Counted from the first letter of the stretch, positions 38,506-49,280 are shown. The stretch is DNA of 64,000 nt from Blastococcus sp. (GCA_025465355.1 JAODNN010000129.1:61697-125696); one strand, 5' to 3'. The notes: generated by a model from the sequence alone, not told the origin. Numbers and translations are program-made.

Positions 38506-39651
38506 GTGAGCAGGCTGGACAGGGCGCGGATCGCGGTCGTCGTCGTCTTCGCGACGAACGGTGTCCTGTTCGGGAACTGGGCGGTACGCATCCCCGCCGT
38601 CAAGGCGGAGCTCGGCCTCTCGAACGCGTCGCTGGGCGTCGCGCTCCTGATCCCCGCCGTGGGCGCGCTGATCTCGATGCCACTCACGGGGGCGCTGAGC
38701 GCGCACGTCGGCAGCCGCGCGGCCACGGCGACCTTGGGACTGCTCTTCGTGCTGGTGCCGGGGCTGCTCGGCCTCGCTCCGTCGCTGTCGTGGCTGGTGC
38801 CCGCACTGTTCGTCTTCGGGTTGGCTTTCGGCGGCCTGGACGTCGCGATGAACGCCCAGGCGGTCGTCGTGGAGCGGGCGATGGGGCGACCGGTGATGTC
38901 CTCCTTCCACGCCGCCTTCTCGGCCGGTGCGCTGCTCGGATCGCTCACCGGTGCCCTCGCGGCCGCCGCCGGCCTGTCCGTCGCGGTGCACCTCGCCCTG
39001 ACCGGGCTCGTCCTGCTGGCGATCTGCCTGCCGCTGATCCCGTGGATGCTGCGCGAACCGCCGTCGGCGGGCCCGCGCGGGCCGTTGTTCGCCCTGCCTC
39101 GGGGGCGGCTCGTGCCGCTGGCCGCGATCGCCCTGGTGGTGCTGCTGGCCGAGGGTGCGGTGGGGGACTGGAGCGCGGTGCACCTGCGGCAGAACCTCGG
39201 TGCGTCACCCGGCACGGCAGGGCTGGCATTCACCGCGTTCAGCCTGACGATGGTGCTCGGGCGGCTCGCCGGGGATCGGGTCGTCGCGGCGTGGGGACGC
39301 CCACGCACCGTCCGCTGGTCCGCGCTGATCGCGGCCGCCGGTGGGCTCATGGCCGCACTCGTGCCGTGGACCCCGGCAGTCCTCGTCGGCTTCGCGGCGC
39401 TGGGGATCGGCCTGGCCTGCGTGGTGCCGCTGGTCTTCATCGCGGCGGCGGGCGACGACCCCGAGCCCGGGCCGGCGCTGGCCGCGGTGAGCACGCCCGG
39501 TTACGTGGGCTTCCTGGTCGGCCCGCCGCTGATCGGCGCTCTGGCCGAGGTGGTGGGGCTCGGGACGGCCCTGGTGCTGCTGCCCCTCCTGCTGGCCGGT
39601 GTCGCCGCGCTGGCCCGTCGCACTGCTCCGGCGCAGATGATCTCGACATGA
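38506..39651 (+). CDS. MFS transporter
   Basis: A 381-residue major facilitator protein with about 12 hydrophobic helices. NWAVRIPAVKAELGLSNASLG and the loop-2 region LTGALSAHVGSRAATAT mark the N half. AGLAFTAFSLTMVLGRLAGDRVVAAWGRPRTV is the equivalent C-half motif. It resembles YbjJ/FucP-type permeases, including LAFGGLDVAMNAQAVVVERAMGRPVMSSFHAAFSAGA. Start GTG at 38506. The 240-nt region upstream (38266-38505) between the divergent ankyrin gene and this one shows no gene or strong signal. Confidence 0.85.
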   Translation: MSRLDRARIAVVVVFATNGVLFGNWAVRIPAVKAELGLSNASLGVALLIPAVGALISMPLTGALSAHVGSRAATATLGLLFVLVPGLLGLAPSLSWLVPALFVFGLAFGGLDVAMNAQAVVVERAMGRPVMSSFHAAFSAGALLGSLTGALAAAAGLSVAVHLALTGLVLLAICLPLIPWMLREPPSAGPRGPLFALPRGRLVPLAAIALVVLLAEGAVGDWSAVHLRQNLGASPGTAGLAFTAFSLTMVLGRLAGDRVVAAWGRPRTVRWSALIAAAGGLMAALVPWTPAVLVGFAALGIGLACVVPLVFIAAAGDDPEPGPALAAVSTPGYVGFLVGPPLIGALAEVVGLGTALVLLPLLLAGVAALARRTAPAQMIST

Positions 39652-39683
39652 CCCGTGGCACGAGGTCACATAGAGTGCGCGCC

Positions 39684-40154
39684 GTGAGCGACACCGCGAG
39701 CGCCTACCGGACGGTCGTCGTCGGAACCGACGGCTCGGAATCCTCCCTGCGTGCGGTCGCGCGCGCGGGCGCCCTCGCCGGCGCCTGCGGGGCGACCCTG
39801 GTCATCGCCTGCGCGTACCTGCCTACGGAGGCCGACGACCGCGAGACGGCCCGCGCGCAGGACGCCCTGCGCGACGACGCCTACCAGGTGGTGGGCTCGC
39901 ACCCGGCCGAGGACACCGTGCGCACGGCGTCCGAGCGTGCCTCCGCCGCCGGTGCCAAGGACATCAAGACCGTTGCCGTGATGGGCTCCCCGGTGGAGAC
40001 GCTGATCGACGTCGTCCGCAAGGAGAGCGCCGACCTGCTCGTGGTCGGCAACCGTGGGCTCGCCGGTATCAAGGGGCGGCTGCTCGGCTCGGTCCCGGCC
40101 GACGCCACGCGGCGCTCCGAGTGCGACGTGCTCGTCGTCCACACCACCGGCTGA
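39684..40154 (+). CDS. universal stress protein (UspA family)
   Basis: A 156-residue single-domain USP. VVVGTDGSESSLRAVARAG is the first ATP-binding loop, and the C-terminal GNRGLAGIKGRLLGSVPADATRRSECDVLVVH carries the G-2X-G-9X-G-(S/T) motif, so nucleotide binding is expected. A GTG start at 39684 gives the normal N terminus; an ATG at 39648 overlapping the MFS stop would add 12 residues. The gene probably shares a transcript with the MFS gene. Confidence 0.87.
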   Translation: MSDTASAYRTVVVGTDGSESSLRAVARAGALAGACGATLVIACAYLPTEADDRETARAQDALRDDAYQVVGSHPAEDTVRTASERASAAGAKDIKTVAVMGSPVETLIDVVRKESADLLVVGNRGLAGIKGRLLGSVPADATRRSECDVLVVHTTG

Positions 40155-40166
40155 GGTCTTCTGCGC

Positions 40167-41222
40167 GTGGAGGAACCCGGCGAGGTCCAGGACGCTCGGG
40201 AGGCGATGGAGCGGCTGCTGCTCGACGGGCCGCGGAAGTACACCCGGCTCCAGATCGCCGAGCAGGCGGGGATGCCGCCCGAGCGCACCCTGCGGCTGTG
40301 GCGGGCGCTCGGCTTCCCCGACGCCGCGGATGACGACCCGGCCTTCACCGATGCCGACGTCCACGCGCTCGAGGTCCTCTCCGCGCTGATCGACTCCGGT
40401 TTCGTCGGCCCCGAGAACGAGGCGTCCATCGCGCGGGCGATGGGTCAGTCGCTGTCGCGGCTGGCCGACTGGCAGACCGACATGCTCGCCGACGCGCTGG
40501 CCCGGAACGCCGGGGACGACGCCCGGTCGGTGTCCGCCGACGACGCGGTCGCGGCGGCGAAGGAGCTGTTGCCACGGCTGCGCCAGGTGCAGGACTACGT
40601 GTGGCGGAGGCACCTCGCGGCCAACGCGGACCGGCTGCTCGCCGCGGCCGGTCAGGGGGATCGGCGCGAGCTCGCCGTCGGCTTCGCCGACCTCGTGGGG
40701 TACACCTCGCGCAGCCGCGGGATGGGCGGACGCGAGCTCGGCCGGATGGTCGAGGACTTCGAGAGCATCGCGACCGAGGTGATCGCCCGCCACCACGGCC
40801 GGGTCGTCAAGACGGTGGGGGACGGCGTGCTCTTCACCACCGTGAGTGCGGCCGATGCCGCGGAGGTGGGCCTCGAGCTGCCCGACGTCTGGGATTCCGA
40901 CGAGCGGCCGCCGCTGCGGGTGGGCGCCGCCTACGGCGTGGTGCTGACCCGCCTCGGCGACGTCTTCTCGCCGGTGGTCAACCTGGCCAGCCGGCTGACC
41001 TCGGTGGCGCGCCCGGGCACCCTGCTGGTCGACCGGGAACTGGCGCACCGACTGCGGGGCGTCCCGGGTTACCGGGTGCGGAAGCTGCGGCGGGTGTCGG
41101 TCAGGGGGTACGACCATCTGCAGCCGTGGCTCGTGCGCCGCGACTCGTCCACGGACGGCGACGTCGGCCATGCGGCGTACGTGGACGAGGACTACGACGA
41201 GGACACCGACGACCGCGACTGA
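40167..41222 (+). CDS. class III adenylate/guanylate cyclase with N-terminal regulatory region
   Basis: A 351-residue cytosolic protein. Residues about 15-100 form an acidic helical segment with an HTH-like LQIAEQAGMPPERTLRLWRALGFP, found ahead of some mycobacterial cyclases (Rv1264 type). The catalytic domain shows AVGFADLVGYTSRSR with the first metal Asp, VVKTVGDGVLFTTVSA with the second, and a helix including FSPVVNLASRLTSVARPG with the Asn/Arg residues for transition-state contact. The tail (YVDEDYDEDTDDRD) is very acidic. GTG start; 12 nt after the stress protein gene. Confidence 0.87.
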   Translation: MEEPGEVQDAREAMERLLLDGPRKYTRLQIAEQAGMPPERTLRLWRALGFPDAADDDPAFTDADVHALEVLSALIDSGFVGPENEASIARAMGQSLSRLADWQTDMLADALARNAGDDARSVSADDAVAAAKELLPRLRQVQDYVWRRHLAANADRLLAAAGQGDRRELAVGFADLVGYTSRSRGMGGRELGRMVEDFESIATEVIARHHGRVVKTVGDGVLFTTVSAADAAEVGLELPDVWDSDERPPLRVGAAYGVVLTRLGDVFSPVVNLASRLTSVARPGTLLVDRELAHRLRGVPGYRVRKLRRVSVRGYDHLQPWLVRRDSSTDGDVGHAAYVDEDYDEDTDDRD

Positions 41223-41252
41223 TCCGCGACTCGGGGATGCGATCCTGTGGGG

Positions 41253-42890
<1,638 letters not shown>

Positions 42891-42897
42891 GCGCGCG

Positions 42898-43728
42898 CTA
42901 GCCACCCATCCGGGGCATCTCCTGCATGGGTCCGCTCGCGGGGATGGTGAGGGCCGGGATGGCGTGGGGCGCGGCCAGCACGAGGACGCCCAGGACGAGG
43001 AGCAGGGCCGCCGTGGCGTAGGTGGCGATGCGCCGCCACGGGAGGCTCTTCTCGACGGCGATCAGCCCGGCGATGAAGGCCATCCAGGTGACGCTCATGA
43101 TGCCGAGCGCGAACAGCGAGGCCATGAGCGCCCAGCAGCACCCGACGCACCAGGCCCCGTTCCTGGCGCCCATCCGGAGCGCCCCCGACCAGCCGTCGCG
43201 CCAGGAGCCGAGCAGGAAGCCGAGCGGGCTGCGGCACTTGCCGAGGCAGACGTCCTTGAGCGGCGTCAGCTCGTAGACGGCCGCCACTACGAGCGTGGCG
43301 CCGGCGACCACCCGGCCGGCCCGATCCCACGCGAGCGCGTTCCCGCTCATCCGGGCCACGGCCGTGCCGATGAGGAAGGCCAGCACGCCCGCGCCGGCCC
43401 AGGTCACCAGATAGCCCGCCGCGAACAGCAGCGGCGAGAGCGGGGAGCGCTTCCTGGTCATGCGGGAGTACAGCGCGATCGTCGGGGAGACCGACGGGAA
43501 CATCATTGCGGCCATCATCACGACCCAGACGCCGAGGAACCAGCCCAGCGTTCCGAGGGACGTCCACGGCCCCTCATCCATGCCCTGCATGGCTCGGGTC
43601 GTCCACCACCAGCCGACGGCGGCGACCGCGAAGAGCGCGGCGACCAGACCGAGCCGGACGCGCATCGCCGCGAAGGCCGGGCCCGGGCCTGCGACAGGGG
43701 ACGGGTGGGTCCGCAGCGGGGCGCTCAT
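42898..43728 (-). CDS. DUF2182 integral membrane protein
   Basis: A 276-residue protein with about seven hydrophobic helices. Landmarks are WFLGVWVVMMAAMMFPSVSP, LGKCRSPLGFLLGSWRDGWSG, MGARNGAWCVGCCWALMASLF and a final small MPRMGG. The Cys-containing LGKCRSP and WCVGCCW segments and the Met-rich MAAMMFPS helix match DUF2182 (predicted metal-binding membrane protein). It lies 2 nt after the DUF1326 gene, a linkage seen in several actinobacteria. Transport or assembly of a metal is plausible but unproven. Confidence 0.83.
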   Translation of the reverse strand: MSAPLRTHPSPVAGPGPAFAAMRVRLGLVAALFAVAAVGWWWTTRAMQGMDEGPWTSLGTLGWFLGVWVVMMAAMMFPSVSPTIALYSRMTRKRSPLSPLLFAAGYLVTWAGAGVLAFLIGTAVARMSGNALAWDRAGRVVAGATLVVAAVYELTPLKDVCLGKCRSPLGFLLGSWRDGWSGALRMGARNGAWCVGCCWALMASLFALGIMSVTWMAFIAGLIAVEKSLPWRRIATYATAALLLVLGVLVLAAPHAIPALTIPASGPMQEMPRMGG

Positions 43729-43730
43729 CG

Positions 43731-44333
43731 TCAGGCGGCCCAGGAGAACTCCGCGGTCGACAGACCGGTCTTTCCTTCGTACTGGATGCCGAAGGCGTTG
43801 ATCCGCGAGCGGCGGGCCTCGGCCATCGTCAGGTTCGACCCGACCGGGTGGAACATGCCGTCGAACCGGACGGGCCTGCCGGTCTGGACCCCGAAGGGCA
43901 CGATGTCCTCGACCTCGAAGTCGATCGCGTCTCCTACGCGGACGCTGTGCCGCAGCCCGTCGTCCCGGACCTCGATCGCCGCGCGCTCAGCACCGAGCAT
44001 CTCGCCCACGAGTGGAGCGAGCGCCGCCATCGGACCGCCGAGCTGGCCGCCGAAGACCTGCACCAGCTTGCCGAACTGCTCATCGGTTGCCTGGTCGTCG
44101 ATGAACACCCCGAGGCGCCAGTTGCCCTCGGTCATGACCTTCGGCGTGTCCGCGATCGCCGCGACCTTGCGGCCGCTGATGTCGGTGCCGTCGATCTCGC
44201 CCTCGCGAATGTTGAACACGAGGGTCACGCGGCAGAAGTCGTAGGTGGCGCCGTGGTCCAGAGTGAGGTTGCACGGGCACATCAGCTCGCACGAGCAGGT
44301 CTCGACGTAGCTTCCCCTCAGATTCCACGGCAT
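43731..44333 (-). CDS. DUF1326 protein
   Basis: A 200-residue soluble protein starting MPWNLRGSYVETCSCELMCPCNLTLDHGATYDFC. The three-Cys CSCELMCPC motif and FDGMFHPVGSNLTMAEA identify DUF1326. The spacing (C-x-C-x3-C-P-C) looks metal-binding. The ATG at 44333 follows GGAGGG by 9 nt, so it is preferred to the ATG nine bases upstream, which abuts that site. It is followed immediately by the DUF2182 gene. Function is unknown. Confidence 0.83.
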   Translation of the reverse strand: MPWNLRGSYVETCSCELMCPCNLTLDHGATYDFCRVTLVFNIREGEIDGTDISGRKVAAIADTPKVMTEGNWRLGVFIDDQATDEQFGKLVQVFGGQLGGPMAALAPLVGEMLGAERAAIEVRDDGLRHSVRVGDAIDFEVEDIVPFGVQTGRPVRFDGMFHPVGSNLTMAEARRSRINAFGIQYEGKTGLSTAEFSWAA

Positions 44334-44438
44334 GACGCACATCCCTCCGCGAGGCGGCAAGTCTCCATCCGGCCGTCGCGACAGGTCAACGGGTTCGCGA
44401 ACCGGCGCTGGTCACCCGACGAAGAGGTATCCCGGCGC

Positions 44439-45026
44439 TCACCCGGGGCCCTCCCCGAGCACCTCGGCCAGCCCGAGGGTGTCCATGCTCGACCACGTCC
44501 GGCCGACGTGGTGGGCGAGCACCAGGAGATCCCGAAGCTCCCCCTGCCGGTCGCGGATGTGCTCCTCCAGGAGCGCCTCACCGCTGAACCCGAGGTCGGT
44601 GAACAGCGCGAGCGCGGCGCCCTGCTCGGCGACGACCTCCACCACCAGTTTGGACAGCCCTGACTCCACCGCCTGTGCCAGCGCGTGGCGGGCGAGCCGC
44701 CGTCCGAGCCCCGTGCCACGCGCGGCCGGCCCCACCACGAGCCGCACCTCGCCTACGTGATCGGACCACCCCGGCAGCCGCCGGACGGCCAGGTAGGCCA
44801 CGACCTCACGATCGACCTCACGATCGGCGTCACGATCGGCGTCGCCCTCCGCGCCGGTCAGGGCCAGCCACCGCCGCCCACCGGCGTCCTCCGCGGTCCA
44901 CGACCGGACGACGTCGGGATCGGTGACGTCCTCCTTGATGAAGGTCCGGTCGCCCTCCGGCAGCGCCGCGAAGAACCTCACCAGCGACTCAGCGTGCTCT
45001 GGCTGCAGATCGACGACCGCGGTCAC
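44439..45026 (-). CDS. GNAT-family N-acetyltransferase
   Basis: A 195-residue acetyltransferase. Motif A is VRLVVGPAARGTGLGRRLARHAL, followed by KLVVEVVAEQGAALALFTDLGFSGEALLEE. The segment GDADRDADREVDREVV is an internal short repeat (the DNA shows alternating acgatcgg-type units), absent from most relatives. The GTG overlaps the stop of the PHA-synthase gene by 4 nt, so it is the last gene of that unit. Confidence 0.82.
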   Translation of the reverse strand: MTAVVDLQPEHAESLVRFFAALPEGDRTFIKEDVTDPDVVRSWTAEDAGGRRWLALTGAEGDADRDADREVDREVVAYLAVRRLPGWSDHVGEVRLVVGPAARGTGLGRRLARHALAQAVESGLSKLVVEVVAEQGAALALFTDLGFSGEALLEEHIRDRQGELRDLLVLAHHVGRTWSSMDTLGLAEVLGEGPG

Positions 45027-46147
45027 GCCTCTCCTCCCGACAGGACCCCTCCGGACGAGGACCCGTGGACGGGTTCACTGCGTCTGCGCAGGAAGTCGAT
45101 GATGGTGGGCACGGTCGTCCGGGCGGCGGTCCGCCCGACGACGAGCCCCATGTGCCCGGCGTCCAGGCACAGCTCGTGCTTGTCCTGCGACCCGACGAGG
45201 TCGATCAGGGGAGCCGACGCCGCTGTCGGCACGATGTGGTCGCGGTTGGCCCGCACGGTCAGGAACGGCACGGTGATGTCCCGCAGGTGGACGGTGTCGC
45301 CACCCACGGCCAGCCGGTCGGCGACCATGCCGTTGCCGCGCACCAGCATCGACACGGTCTGCCGGGCGGCGGCGCCGGGAAAGGGGACGTGATCGTCCGA
45401 CCAGCCGGTCATGGCCTGGTACGCCGCGACGTACTCGTCGTTCCAGAGCCGCTCCCACAACGTCACGTAGCGGGTCACCTCGGCGGTGGGGGTCAGGGTG
45501 CGGAAGCCCTGGACGACGATCTGTGGGGGCACGTTTCCGGAGGTGTCGAGCACGCTGTCGACGTCCAGGCCGCCGACGGCGAAGACGTCGCCGAGCGGGC
45601 CCATGTGCCGGAAGTCCACGGGTGTCGCCACGACCGTCAGGCTGCGCAGCGGCGCGTCGGGGTGATGCGCGGCGTACAGCAGCGAGAGGTTGCCGCCGAA
45701 GCAGTAGCCGAACAGATTGACCGTCCCGGCTCCGGACAGCTGCCGGATCCGCTAGATGGCGGCGGGGATGTAGTCGTCGACGTAGTCCTCGAGCCCGTTG
45801 TGCGCGTCGCGTTCGTCGGGCTCGCCCCAGTCCAGCAGGTAGACGTCGAAGCCGGCCTCGAGCAGCTGCTCGACGAAGCTGTTGCCCGGCGTGAGATCGA
45901 GGATGTAGCTGCGGCTGATCAGGCTGAAGACGATCAGCAGCGGCGGGGAGTGGCGGACGTTCTCGTTGCGGTAGTGCCACAACTGCGAGCGTCCCCGCTG
46001 CCAGACGACGTCCTTCGGTGTCTGCCCCACCCCCGGCCGGTCGACGCCGGCGACCAGCCGGATCCCGTTACGTGCCCGCAGGGCGTTCCGCTCGACGTCG
46101 CGCCGGACGCGGTCGAGGACCCCCTTCGGGGTGGGCACGATCGGCAT
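45023..46147 (-). pseudogene. phaC: PHA synthase (class III-like phaC) with an in-frame amber codon
   Basis: Reading on through one TAG gives 374 codons of a polyhydroxyalkanoate synthase/alpha-beta hydrolase. The first 131 codons (ATG 46147 to TAG at 45754-45752) end YVDDYIPAAI. Reading on in the same frame gives RIRQLSGAGTVNLFGYCFGG, with the nucleophile Cys, then RANRDHIVP with the acid Asp and LDAGHMGLVVG with the His. Every catalytic residue is downstream of the stop, so no active enzyme can be made unless the codon is read through. A fresh start at an internal codon would lose the nucleophile. It could be a base-call error or a recent lesion. Confidence 0.78.
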
Positions 46148-46466
46148 GCTGGTCCTCCTCGCGGCGTCCGCCGCTCGTCCGGTGTCGCTCCATGTCCAGT
46201 TGCACGGTCAGCCGGCGCACCTCGCGGTCGAGCGCGCCGATCTGCGACCGCAGCCGGTACACGTCACTGCCCGCCGGCAGGTTGACCAGGTGCCAGGCGC
46301 GGGCGGTGACGTCGCGCACGGAGGAACGGGCGAGCGCCTGGGCCCGCCGCGCCAGGGCGGCGCCGAGCGCGAAACTGGGCGTGCGGACCAGGCTCTCGCT
46401 CCGTGGCGTCACGGTTCGCTCGGCGGCGTCGTAGGCCTGCCGCCACAGCGGGGTGGGCGTGGTCAC
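46068..46466 (-). CDS. small PhaE-like/hypothetical protein
   Basis: A 132-residue basic protein with a GTG start that overlaps the acyl-CoA synthetase stop (in its restored frame). [20 protein letters not shown] and [20 protein letters not shown] form a likely coiled-coil of the kind found in PHA synthase partner subunits and granule proteins. The last 80 nt overlap the phaC start. The tail is Arg/Pro-rich. I infer a link to PHA granules from context only. Confidence 0.55.
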   Translation of the reverse strand: MTTPTPLWRQAYDAAERTVTPRSESLVRTPSFALGAALARRAQALARSSVRDVTARAWHLVNLPAGSDVYRLRSQIGALDREVRRLTVQLDMERHRTSGGRREEDQHADRAHPEGGPRPRPARRRAERPAGT

Positions 46467-47961
46467 CGCTGCCGGACCTGCTCGGGGACCTCCACGGCAC
46501 GGCGGAGGATCTTCCCTGTCGGACCTTTCGGCAGGGAGTCGACCAGCCACACGTAGCGGGGGTACTTGTAGGCCGCGACCCGTGCCTTCACGAACTCGCG
46601 GACTTCGTCGACGTCGGCCTGCGCCCCGGCTTGAGGGCGACCGCGGCGGCCACCTCCTCGCCGAGATCGGGATGGGGCACCCCGACACAGGCGACTTCGG
46701 CCACGGCGGGGTGCTCGTACAGCACCTCCTCGATCTCCCGCGGATAGACGTTGTAGCCGCCGCGGATGATCATCTCCTTCTTGCGGTCGACGATGAAGTA
46801 GTAGCCGTCCTCGTCGGTGCGCGCGAGATCGCCGGTGCGGAACCAGCCGTCGGGGATGGCTGCCGCGGTGTCTTCCGGGCGCTGCCAGTAGCCCCGCATC
46901 AGGTTCTCGCCGTGGATGGCGATCTCGCCGACGTCCCCGGGGGCGACGTCCTTGCCGTCGTCATCGACCAGGCGCATCTCCACGCCCCGGACCGGGGTGC
47001 CGATGGACCCCGGCTTCCGCTCCGCGTGCGGATGGTTGAAGGACGCCACCGGCGATGTCTCGCTCAGTCCGTACCCCTCGAGGACGATGCAGCCGAAGGT
47101 CTCCTCGAAGGAGCGCATCACCTCGACCGGCATGGCGGAGCCGCCTGAGACGCACAGCCGCAGGCTGGACATGTCGACATCGCCGCGGTCGGGCTCGTGC
47201 AGCATCGCGGCGAACATCGTCGGCACGCCCTCGAACACCGTGACCCGGTCGCGTTCGACCAGCGACAGGGCCTTCGCTCCGTGGAACCGGGGGAGCAGCG
47301 TCAGGCAGGAGCGGGCCAGGACGCCGGCGTTGAGCGAGCACGTCAGCCCGAAGACGTGGAACAGCGGCAGGCAGCCCATGATCACGTCCTCCGGTGTCGC
47401 CTCGAGGAGCGTCTCCTGCATGGTCCTGGCGTTGCTGTTCAGGCCGGCGTGGGTGAGCTCGGCCCCCTTGGGTTGCCCGGTCGTGCCCGACGTGTAGAGG
47501 ATCACCGCCAGGTCCTCGCCGTCCCGGTCTTCGGCCACGGCACGCGGCCGGTCGCTCATCAGGGCCTCGGGGAGCGCCGGGCCGACCGGGACGGCATCGA
47601 TGCCGACGGCTCCCGCCGCCTCGACCACGGGCTGGGCCGTGGAGTCGAGCGCGACGACGACGCGCGCCCCGGAGTCACGCAGGTAGTACTCGACCTCGCG
47701 AGCCTTCAGGAGCGGGTTCATCGGCACCACGGCGCCCCCGGCCAGCAGCGCGCCGTAGAAGACGACCGGGAAGGAGGGGACGTTGGGGAGCACCATCCCG
47801 ACCCGGTCACCCGGCTCGACGCCCATGGACTTCAGGGACGCCGACACGCGAAGGGCGGCATCGCGGAACTCGTCATACGTCAGCACGGTGTCGTCCATGC
47901 GGAGCGCCGGCCGCGCACCCTCGGCATCGGCGTCCAGGAGGTTGTGCGCGAGGCTCGGCAT
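46463..47961 (-). pseudogene. long-chain acyl-CoA synthetase with a -1 frameshift near the 3' end
   Basis: An AMP-forming ligase of about 499 residues if repaired. Intact parts: P-loop [61 protein letters not shown] and [19 protein letters not shown]. After VALKPG the frame breaks (near 46634) in a run of four G on the minus strand: one more G would give [19 protein letters not shown], then the [11 protein letters not shown] catalytic-lysine motif and a stop at 46463 that overlaps the next gene start. The observed frame stops after [11 protein letters not shown]. The lysine is lost, so activity would suffer. ATG start at 47961. Confidence 0.8.
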
Positions 47962-48052
47962 GCCGCCCGCGTACCCGTTCCGGAAGTGACCTACGCCACT
48001 CGGGTTACGGTGCGGGCCAGGAGTGCCGCCGGATCCCGAGGAGCTGACCCGA

Positions 48053-48823
48053 GTGAGAGACCGCACGATCCTGGACATGTTCCGGCTGGACGGCCGGGTG
48101 GCGATCGTGACGGGGGCGTCCTCGGGCCTGGGTGCGGTGTTCGCCCGCGCGCTGGCCGAGGCCGGCGCCGACGTCGCTCTCGGTGCGCGCCGCGCGGACC
48201 GGCTCGCGGAGACCCAGCGCACGGTGGAGGACGCCGGTCGCCGCGCCATCGCCGTGCAGACCGACGTCGCCCGCCCCGAGGACTGCCAGGCCCTCGTCGA
48301 CGCCACCATGGCCGAGTTCGGCCGGGTGGACATCCTGGTCAACAACGCAGGGATCGGGACGGCGGCCCCGGCCACCCGGGAGGCGCCCGAGCAGTTCCGC
48401 CAGGTCATCGACGTCAACCTCAACGGCTGCTACTGGATGGCCCAGGCCTGCGGGCGGGTCATGCAGCCGGGCAGCTCGATCGTGAACATCTCCAGCGTGC
48501 TGGGGCTGACGACGGCGGGGCTGCCGCAGGCGGCGTACGCGGCCAGCAAGGCCGGACTGATCGGCCTGACCCGCGACCTCGCCCAGCAGTGGACCGGCCG
48601 CAAGGGGATCCGGGTGAACGCGCTGGCGCCGGGCTTCTTCGCCTCGGAGATGACCGACAGCTACCAGCCCGGCTACCTGGAGTCCCAGCTCCCGCGGGTG
48701 CTCGCGGGACGCACCGGCGACCCGGACGAGCTCGCCGCGGCCCTGGTGTTCCTGGTCAGCGACGCCGGCGGCTACGTCACCGGCACGACCCTCCCGGTCG
48801 AGGGCGGCCTGCTCACCAGCTGA
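48053..48823 (+). CDS. SDR-family NAD(P)-dependent oxidoreductase
   Basis: A 256-residue short-chain dehydrogenase. The cofactor loop is [24 protein letters not shown] is at [11 protein letters not shown], and the catalytic Ser-Tyr-Lys triad is in NISSVLGL and [24 protein letters not shown] is the classic PG motif. GTG at 48053 follows GAGGAG by 9 nt; a GTG 10 codons upstream and ATG eight codons further are alternatives. It is divergent from the acyl-CoA synthetase gene, suggesting a fatty-acid or PHA-related reductase. Confidence 0.87.
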   Translation: MRDRTILDMFRLDGRVAIVTGASSGLGAVFARALAEAGADVALGARRADRLAETQRTVEDAGRRAIAVQTDVARPEDCQALVDATMAEFGRVDILVNNAGIGTAAPATREAPEQFRQVIDVNLNGCYWMAQACGRVMQPGSSIVNISSVLGLTTAGLPQAAYAASKAGLIGLTRDLAQQWTGRKGIRVNALAPGFFASEMTDSYQPGYLESQLPRVLAGRTGDPDELAAALVFLVSDAGGYVTGTTLPVEGGLLTS

Positions 48824-48955
48824 CCAGCCCGGCGTCGGCTCGGTGCCCATCTCCGGACATACCGGGCCAACAGCTTCTTAGGTCGTGGGCGTGGTCGACG
48901 CCGCAATGGAGGGTCGCGGACGGAGGAATCGGCCGCTCCGAAAGCGGTCGGCTAC

Positions 48956-48992
48956 GGAAGGGGCGACGGCGCGAGGCGCCGTCGCCCCTTCC
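48956..48992. terminator. 17-bp perfect hairpin after the SDR gene
   Basis: GGAAGGGGCGACGGCGC (48956-48972) and GCGCCGTCGCCCCTTCC (48976-48992) pair without mismatch across a 3-nt loop. Position after the SDR and before the transporter promoter fits transcription termination. Stretch 48824-48955 shows no other signal. Confidence 0.75.
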
Positions 48993-49024
48993 CGTGTGGA
49001 ATCGATTCGCCGCGAAAGTTAGCG

Positions 49025-49040
49025 GAATGCAAACGTTTGT
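49025..49040. promoter_or_regulatory. operator site 1 (GAATGCAAACGTTTGT)
   Basis: Contains the perfect 10-bp palindrome CAAACGTTTG, a centre-CG form typical of LacI-family operators. It lies just upstream of the transporter promoter. An identical 16-base copy lies 98 bp downstream. A separate 7-bp inverted repeat, CCAACTG-T-CAGTTGG (49045-49059), follows. Confidence 0.55.
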
Positions 49041-49080
49041 CACTCCAACTGTCAGTTGGCTTCAAAACGGCGGCGCGCCC

Positions 49081-49109
49081 TTGACAGGGCAATGCCGCGC
49101 CCCGATTCT
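49081..49109 (+). promoter_or_regulatory. candidate transporter promoter between the operators
   Basis: TTGACA (49081-49086) is followed after 17 nt by GATTCT (49104-49109), a fair sigma-70-type pair. It lies between the two identical operators, so a repressor bound to both could block or loop it. Confidence 0.45.
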
Positions 49110-49122
49110 CACCCCACTGCCC

Positions 49123-49138
49123 GAATGCAAACGTTTGT
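49123..49138. promoter_or_regulatory. operator site 2 (GAATGCAAACGTTTGT)
   Basis: An exact 16-base copy of site 1, downstream of the putative -10 and about 140 bp before the binding-protein gene. The regulator is not encoded in this window near the site. Confidence 0.55.
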
Positions 49139-49280
49139 GTAGCACGGATTCCGGATCGCTCCACGTCCTCGCCCGTCGCTCGGGCTCACGGCCGGCGCGA
49201 CGGGCGGGAGGGCCGGCCTCTCGAGGAGGTCGGCGCAGGCGTTGCCCGTGCATCAACTCGTCAAGGGAGATGAGCGCAAG

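Noticed and set aside
44807..44860. Short alternating repeat in the GNAT gene
   Set aside because: It encodes a small Asp/Arg/Glu repeat within a loop and looks like local slippage rather than a functional element.
45023..46147. Pyrrolysine or programmed amber readthrough in phaC
   Set aside because: No pyl genes, stem-loop or other readthrough signal is visible, and the next gene in the pathway also carries a lesion. Decay or error is simpler.
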